DNA of 32,133 bases. Source: Planctomycetota bacterium. GTDB taxonomy: Bacteria > Planctomycetota > UBA8108 > UBA1146 > JAJFFE01. The stretch spans positions 1 to 32,133 of the forward strand of contig JAJFFE010000167.1 of NCBI GenBank assembly GCA_021776775.1, written 5' to 3'. The notes below the pieces were generated by a model. It saw only the letters and a program-made list of their open reading frames with translations. It was not told where the DNA came from and ran no database searches. Position 1 is the first letter of the stretch, and each line of letters opens with the position of its first letter. The position numbers and the translations under genes were made by a program. Positions 30,046 to 32,133 of the stretch are shown piece by piece.

Positions 30046-30336
30046 GTGAGGGAACTGGACGCACGCGACTCGGTGAGCGAAATCGGCGCAGCATGCTGTC
30101 GGGTCTTGAAGTTTTTGAGGGGCAACTCGCACATCGAGACTCGGCTGGTTGAGAGGGAGTCTGGAGAGAAGGAGGAGCTGAGAACCTGGCTTCCGGACGA
30201 GCCGGACGAGAACGCTGTGATTCTGGCGCTCGGAGCCCTACGAGGCCGAGGCGGTGTTCGGGTTACGGAGCAAGTTCATCCGTTTGCATCGGACGAGTAC
30301 GTGAGAATCTGGACGGAGATCCATCATGGCGGCTGA
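30046..30336 (+). CDS. Small hypothetical protein, partner of the shared-module protein
   Basis: 96 residues starting at GTG, with AAAGGGGG about 6 nt upstream, a strong ribosome site. It is a mixed alpha/beta acidic protein (SEIGAACCRVLKFLRG, IETRLVERESGEKEEL, AVILALGALRG, EYVRIWTEIHHGG) with no known motif. Its last codons overlap the next gene by 11 nt, so the two are co-translated. The small size and coupling to a small basic partner resemble a toxin-antitoxin or adaptor pair, but there is no sequence evidence for toxicity. Confidence 0.55.
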   Translation: MRELDARDSVSEIGAACCRVLKFLRGNSHIETRLVERESGEKEELRTWLPDEPDENAVILALGALRGRGGVRVTEQVHPFASDEYVRIWTEIHHGG

Positions 30337-30547
30337 GTCGGATCGAAGTCCGCTAGGTGCTAGCGGCGAGAGGTCTCGGCCGATGTCGCTAAAGGAGCTG
30401 GCTCGTCGCTACAGCCCGTCGATCTCGCCGCGAAAGTTCAAGGAGATCGCACTTCGCTACTTCGCGTTGGAGCGAGTCGCACGAAGTCTATGGATCATCA
30501 GGTTGGACCTCATGGACAGATACACACGGAAGCGATTCGAGGACTGA
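30326..30547 (+). CDS. Stand-alone copy of the SLOG protein's C-terminal module
   Basis: 73 residues. After a short Ser/Arg-rich lead, residues 20-73 (MSLKELARRY ... RLDLMDRYTRKRFED) align with residues 238-291 of the SLOG protein without gaps, 31 of 54 identical. Conserved features are LKELARR, PRKFK, LE, RLDLMD and TR.RFE, so the fold is probably three helices with a basic face, perhaps helix-turn-helix or adaptor-like. Even the short lead (ERS.PM) is shared, showing that the free protein and the fused tail have a common origin. It overlaps the 96-residue gene and lies 24 nt before the glycosyltransferase. Confidence 0.6.
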   Translation: MAAESDRSPLGASGERSRPMSLKELARRYSPSISPRKFKEIALRYFALERVARSLWIIRLDLMDRYTRKRFED

Positions 30548-30571
30548 GTCGCTGCGATCAAGGAGGACGAA

Positions 30572-31549
30572 ATGCAGAGAGTGTCGATTAGCGTGATCAT
30601 GCCTGTGTTCAACGACGAGAAGTACCTTCCTGAAGCTCTGGCGTCGTTCGCTTCTCAATCGCTTCCCGGTGTCGAGCTCATCGCGGTCGACGACGGCTCG
30701 ACGGATGGGAGCGGAGCCGTCCTGGAGGAATGGCGGCATCGGATTCCGGGGCTCCGGATTTTGACTCACGAATCGAACCTGGGGCCGGCCGCGGCGCGGA
30801 GCACCGCGATCGCGGAAGCGCGCGGGGAGTTTGTGGCGTTTCTGGACGCGGACGACCGGTTCGAAGCGGACGACGCTCTCGAAGTGCTCTACCACCGGGG
30901 CGTGTGGACTTTGGCCGACGTCGTCCTTCTGGGATTCACGAGGTTCAAAGATGACGGGTGGGTCGAGCTTCCAGAGAAGCATCTTGAGAGTCTGAAACGG
31001 TGGTCCCGGGAAGCGCCGCTCGTCTCGCTCGAGACCCAGCCAGATCTGGCGACCTTCTCGACCACGGTGTGGAGCAAGATCGTCCGCAGGAGCTTCTGGG
31101 AAGAGATCGACCTTCGGTTCCCCGAGGTCAGTCGAGAGAGGTCGGAGACCGATGGCGAGCCGTCAAAGCTGTTCTACGAAGATGTGTACACCACGCTGAC
31201 GCTTCTGTTTGAGGCCGAGCGAATCACCTGTTGTGACCGGGTGCTCTACGGATATCGGAAGGGCAAACCGTCGATCACGCAGAAGCGCGGCGAGGAGACG
31301 CTCGACGTCGTGGAGTGCCTCGACCGGGTTCTGGATGACCTATCGAGAACCGGGCGGCTACCGGCCGTAGGTGACCAGCTCAGATGCGCCTTCGAGAGGA
31401 AGGGGGCGCAGTACGAGGAACTGATCCGTCCGGAGTTCCGACGGAGGTTCGTGTCCAGGTTTCAGCAGCTCATGAACCGGCTGGAGTTCCTGGCGTCGGC
31501 TTCGGGTCTCTCCGGTGAATGCTCATCACGCTCTGTTCTTCGTCGCTAA
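30572..31549 (+). CDS. Family 2 glycosyltransferase (apparent frameshift near the C-terminus)
   Basis: ATG at 30572 with AAGGAGG 5 nt upstream. The GT-A fold is clear: SVIMPVFNDEKYLPEALAS, LIAVDDGSTDGS, GPAAARSTAIAEARGEFVAFLDADD with the DxD metal motif. A C-terminal half with YEDVYTTLTLLFEAE (the acceptor-side acidic motif) and YGYRKGKPSITQ follows. Such enzymes add sugars to capsule, LPS or glycoprotein chains at the inner membrane. In the annotated frame the protein ends weakly (GECSSRSVLRR). From about 31515 the next frame reads VNAHHALFFVANPQVRA and continues to a stop at 31622, which looks like the true C-terminus. A single-base indel near 31490-31515 is likely. Confidence 0.85.
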   Translation: MQRVSISVIMPVFNDEKYLPEALASFASQSLPGVELIAVDDGSTDGSGAVLEEWRHRIPGLRILTHESNLGPAAARSTAIAEARGEFVAFLDADDRFEADDALEVLYHRGVWTLADVVLLGFTRFKDDGWVELPEKHLESLKRWSREAPLVSLETQPDLATFSTTVWSKIVRRSFWEEIDLRFPEVSRERSETDGEPSKLFYEDVYTTLTLLFEAERITCCDRVLYGYRKGKPSITQKRGEETLDVVECLDRVLDDLSRTGRLPAVGDQLRCAFERKGAQYEELIRPEFRRRFVSRFQQLMNRLEFLASASGLSGECSSRSVLRR

Positions 31550-31597
31550 CCCGCAGGTACGTGCGTCGACCTTCTTCTACAAGATCCAGGAGCTGGA

Positions 31598-32133
31598 ATG
31601 CGTCAGTACAAACTCGTCGTGATCGATGTCGACAACACACTGAAACCGGAGGACGGGTCCATCCCGTATGAGAACGTCTCCGCCATCCGCGAAGCCTCGG
31701 ATCAACGCGGGGTGAGGATCGCGATCGCGTCGGGCCGGCCGCCCGAGTCGATCCGTGCCTCTCTTGCAAGGAGCTGTTTCGATGAGGATCTTCTCGAACA
31801 GATTCACGTGATCGGGTTCAACGGTGCGGAGACGACACAGGGTGGTGAGTCCATCCACTCCGTCCTTCTTCCTGAAGATGCCGTCGAGCGCGTGATTCGT
31901 TTTTGTCGAGCTGCGGGAGGTACGAATGCCGCCGTGTTCGCCGGGGGGCAGTTCTCGATGCTTCGAGGGAGGGTCCTGGCGTCGCTACTACGAAGCCAAG
32001 CTGGACTACCAAGATGTCGTTCCGTGGGGCGAGAACCTCCCGGCAGCAGGGTTCACAAGGTCGTCGTCATGAGCGAAGCGGGCTACCCGGCTCAGCGGGA
32101 AAAGGTCGATCGGCTCTTGGCCGATCTCGAGGG
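31598..32133 (+). CDS. HAD-superfamily (Cof-type) phosphatase, partial
   Basis: Cut by the right edge. The ATG at 31598 has AGGAG 7 nt upstream. DVDNTLKPEDG (motif I, with the two Asp at 10 and 12), IAIASGRPPESI (motif II region) and VIGFNGAE (cap entry) are Cof-type HAD features; these enzymes hydrolyse sugar or nucleotide phosphates. Between about 31965 and 32050 the frame turns to an unlikely Arg/Ser-rich stretch, while the +1 frame there reads WRRYYEAKLDYQDVVPWGENL, typical of the cap domain. The original frame resumes at HKVVVMSEAGY. Two compensating indels therefore probably lie in this part. It overlaps the extended end of the glycosyltransferase gene. Confidence 0.75.
   Translation, partial: MRQYKLVVIDVDNTLKPEDGSIPYENVSAIREASDQRGVRIAIASGRPPESIRASLARSCFDEDLLEQIHVIGFNGAETTQGGESIHSVLLPEDAVERVIRFCRAAGGTNAAVFAGGQFSMLRGRVLASLLRSQAGLPRCRSVGREPPGSRVHKVVVMSEAGYPAQREKVDRLLADLE

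Overview
This window looks like a high-GC bacterial chromosome fragment. It reads as a conserved metal and redox locus (1-13.4 kb, all on the minus strand), followed by an accessory island (13.4-30.5 kb), followed by a surface-sugar type region cut by the right edge. The host assignment is an inference. Many genes of the metal locus have Shine-Dalgarno sites, lipoboxes and 'PTSKPA'-like Ala/Pro/Ser/Thr linkers after the signal peptide, and one exported TPR protein has a style common in Planctomycetota. In contrast, several island genes have a CTTAAG-like box 27-30 nt before the start codon and usually no convincing Shine-Dalgarno site, which looks like an archaeal TATA box with a leaderless start. 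The island also has an archaeal-style integrase with a C-terminal zinc ribbon. The island may therefore descend from an archaeal-type element.

Region 1 (1-13.1 kb, minus strand) is one long, tightly packed transcription unit read from a promoter/operator near 13.1 kb. In order of transcription it encodes: a Cys/His-rich exported protein, a NhaD-like antiporter, a Met-rich periplasmic metal-binding protein, a membrane-anchored FAD/NAD(P)H/2Fe-2S reductase, a b-type membrane cytochrome, a heptaheme cytochrome c, a Cys-pair lipoprotein, a cyclic-nucleotide-binding-fold protein (frameshifted here), an exported protein with three YHS-like repeats, a YHS-P1B copper ATPase, an exported TPR protein, a lipoprotein, a cytoplasmic YHS protein and the start of a Tat-exported multicopper oxidase. 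Together they make a coherent copper handling and trans-membrane electron transfer locus.

Region 2 (13.4-25.2 kb) is mobile or defence DNA: RadC-like and gp88-like proteins, a HerA-like ATPase with a nuclease-like C-terminus, a winged-helix regulator, a DNA methyltransferase and a tyrosine integrase. Between the ATPase and the winged-helix gene sits a three-gene cassette: a metallo-beta-lactamase-fold enzyme, a single polypeptide joining E2-, E1- and JAB-like domains, and a four-helix membrane protein. The three genes are coupled by ATGA overlaps. The cassette is flanked by an imperfect direct repeat of about 130 bp that carries a TATAAGG sequence and a perfect 14-bp palindrome. This is the best candidate for a little-described system: a ubiquitin-like conjugation operon in which the MBL enzyme, ending in Gly, takes the place held by the CD-NTase in type II CBASS.

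Region 3 (25.2-30.5 kb) has a pair of very small genes, a structured non-coding stretch, a multi-domain PqqD-like/radical SAM/SPASM/2OG-Fe(II) dioxygenase/ParB-like fusion, and a SLOG-like protein whose C-terminal 54-residue module is repeated as a free-standing protein 1 kb downstream. This is a second candidate system. Region 4 (30.5 kb to the edge) holds a family 2 glycosyltransferase and a HAD-type phosphatase. Both show signs of single-base indels, so the assembly there should be read with caution.
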